This document shows, one piece after another, positions 63,645 to 64,000 of a stretch of DNA of 64,000 bases. This DNA is from Arion vulgaris (lineage: Eukaryota > Mollusca > Gastropoda > Stylommatophora > Arionidae), in contig CM036755.1 of assembly GCA_020796225.1 (NCBI GenBank), positions 10,213,994 to 10,277,993 of the forward strand, in the 5' to 3' direction. Numbering within the stretch: position 1 is the first letter of the stretch; each line of letters begins with the position of its first letter. The notes under the pieces were generated by a model that did not search any database, was not told where the DNA came from, and saw nothing but the letters and a program-made list of their open reading frames with translations. Both the position numbers and the translations under genes were made by a program.

Positions 63645-63748
63645 TAATAGTCTCAGTGGCGTAGAGGTTTGTTGCTCGTCTCTCTGTGCCAAATGTACCA
63701 GGTTCACTCCCTCTTGGAGTCATCTGGATATTTTTCCAGAGATCCCTG
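63645..63748 (+). mobile_element. SINE-L, 5' head
   Basis: A box gtggcgtagagg, B box ggttcactccc, then gatatttttccagagatc, where SINE-A2 begins. A SINE-A2 has inserted into, or truncated, SINE-L here. Confidence 0.8.
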
Positions 63749-63749
63749 A

Positions 63750-64000
63750 TCTTCTTTTTGTGTTCGTTCTTTACGACCAATTTTAATCACTCTTTGTGAT
63801 ATGTTTGATCTTTGCCAAGAACGTGTATACGTTGCACATTGGTTTGGTAGGCCATTAAACGCATAAGACTTCTACACGTTTAGGACACATGCATCCGATT
63901 TCAGCCAAACCTCCTTAGTCGCCTCTTACGACATGCGTGGCATGTAACAGTGGTTCTATTCTTTACACCCCAAATTTGAACCCCGGTAACCACTCGGCGA
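63750..64000 (-). mobile_element. SINE-A2, reaching the window edge
   Basis: From cttctttttgtgttcgttc to ggtaaccactcggcga. Essentially full-length; the right flank lies outside the window. Confidence 0.87.

Overview
This window looks like repeat-dominated, non-coding DNA from a metazoan nuclear genome. I found no intact host protein gene, no convincing exon series, no rRNA and no functional tRNA. The open reading frames are retroelement relics or low-complexity/tandem-repeat frames. The mix of several LINE families, many tRNA-derived SINEs, hAT-type MITEs and a Tc1/IS630-type relic, with no operon structure, points to an invertebrate. A lophotrochozoan, perhaps a gastropod mollusc, is my best guess; that is inference from retroelement flavour, not proof. 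Family names used here (SINE-A1, A2, B, C, D, E, L, Q; LINE-T42, T32, V, D; MITE-H; element G; repeats J, K, N, P) are local labels.

Layout. 0-5 kb: degenerate minisatellite, a MITE-H, SINEs and paired element-G copies. 5-9.2 kb: a SPIN-like hAT element and relics of three LINE families; two run into tandem arrays made from their own 3' ends (42 bp x 14 and 32 bp x 9). 9.2-20 kb: a LINE-D tail holding several nested SINEs, an RNase H relic that dissolves into a 15-bp-type array, more SINEs, MITE-H copies and a second 32-bp array. 20-31 kb: LINE tails, a 0.9-kb polypurine tract, an 18-bp array, a hAT MITE and a Tc1/mariner-like TIR element. 31-37 kb: TG-rich arrays, LINE-D tail repeats, and SINE-E copies, one apparently carrying a 3' transduction. 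37.4-40.7 kb: the clearest element, a full-length RTE-type LINE on the minus strand with endonuclease and reverse transcriptase, a 12-bp target duplication and an 8-nt 3' tail. 41-50 kb: SINEs, MITE-H, and a direct duplication flanking a decayed DDE transposase whose terminus matches the TIR element at 27.8 kb. 50.3-54.6 kb: one large CT-rich simple-repeat block. 54.7-64 kb: SINEs, LINE tails, an 88-bp LINE-tail array, and a hAT MITE nested in element G nested in a LINE.

Common thread. At least six tandem arrays appear to have been seeded inside transposable elements, mostly LINE 3' ends, because unexpanded copies of the same element occur elsewhere in the window. Most LINE and SINE-A families also share a (GAA)n-type 3' tail, which suggests mobilisation by shared LINE machinery. 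Many copies keep exact target-site duplications, so nesting order can be read directly.
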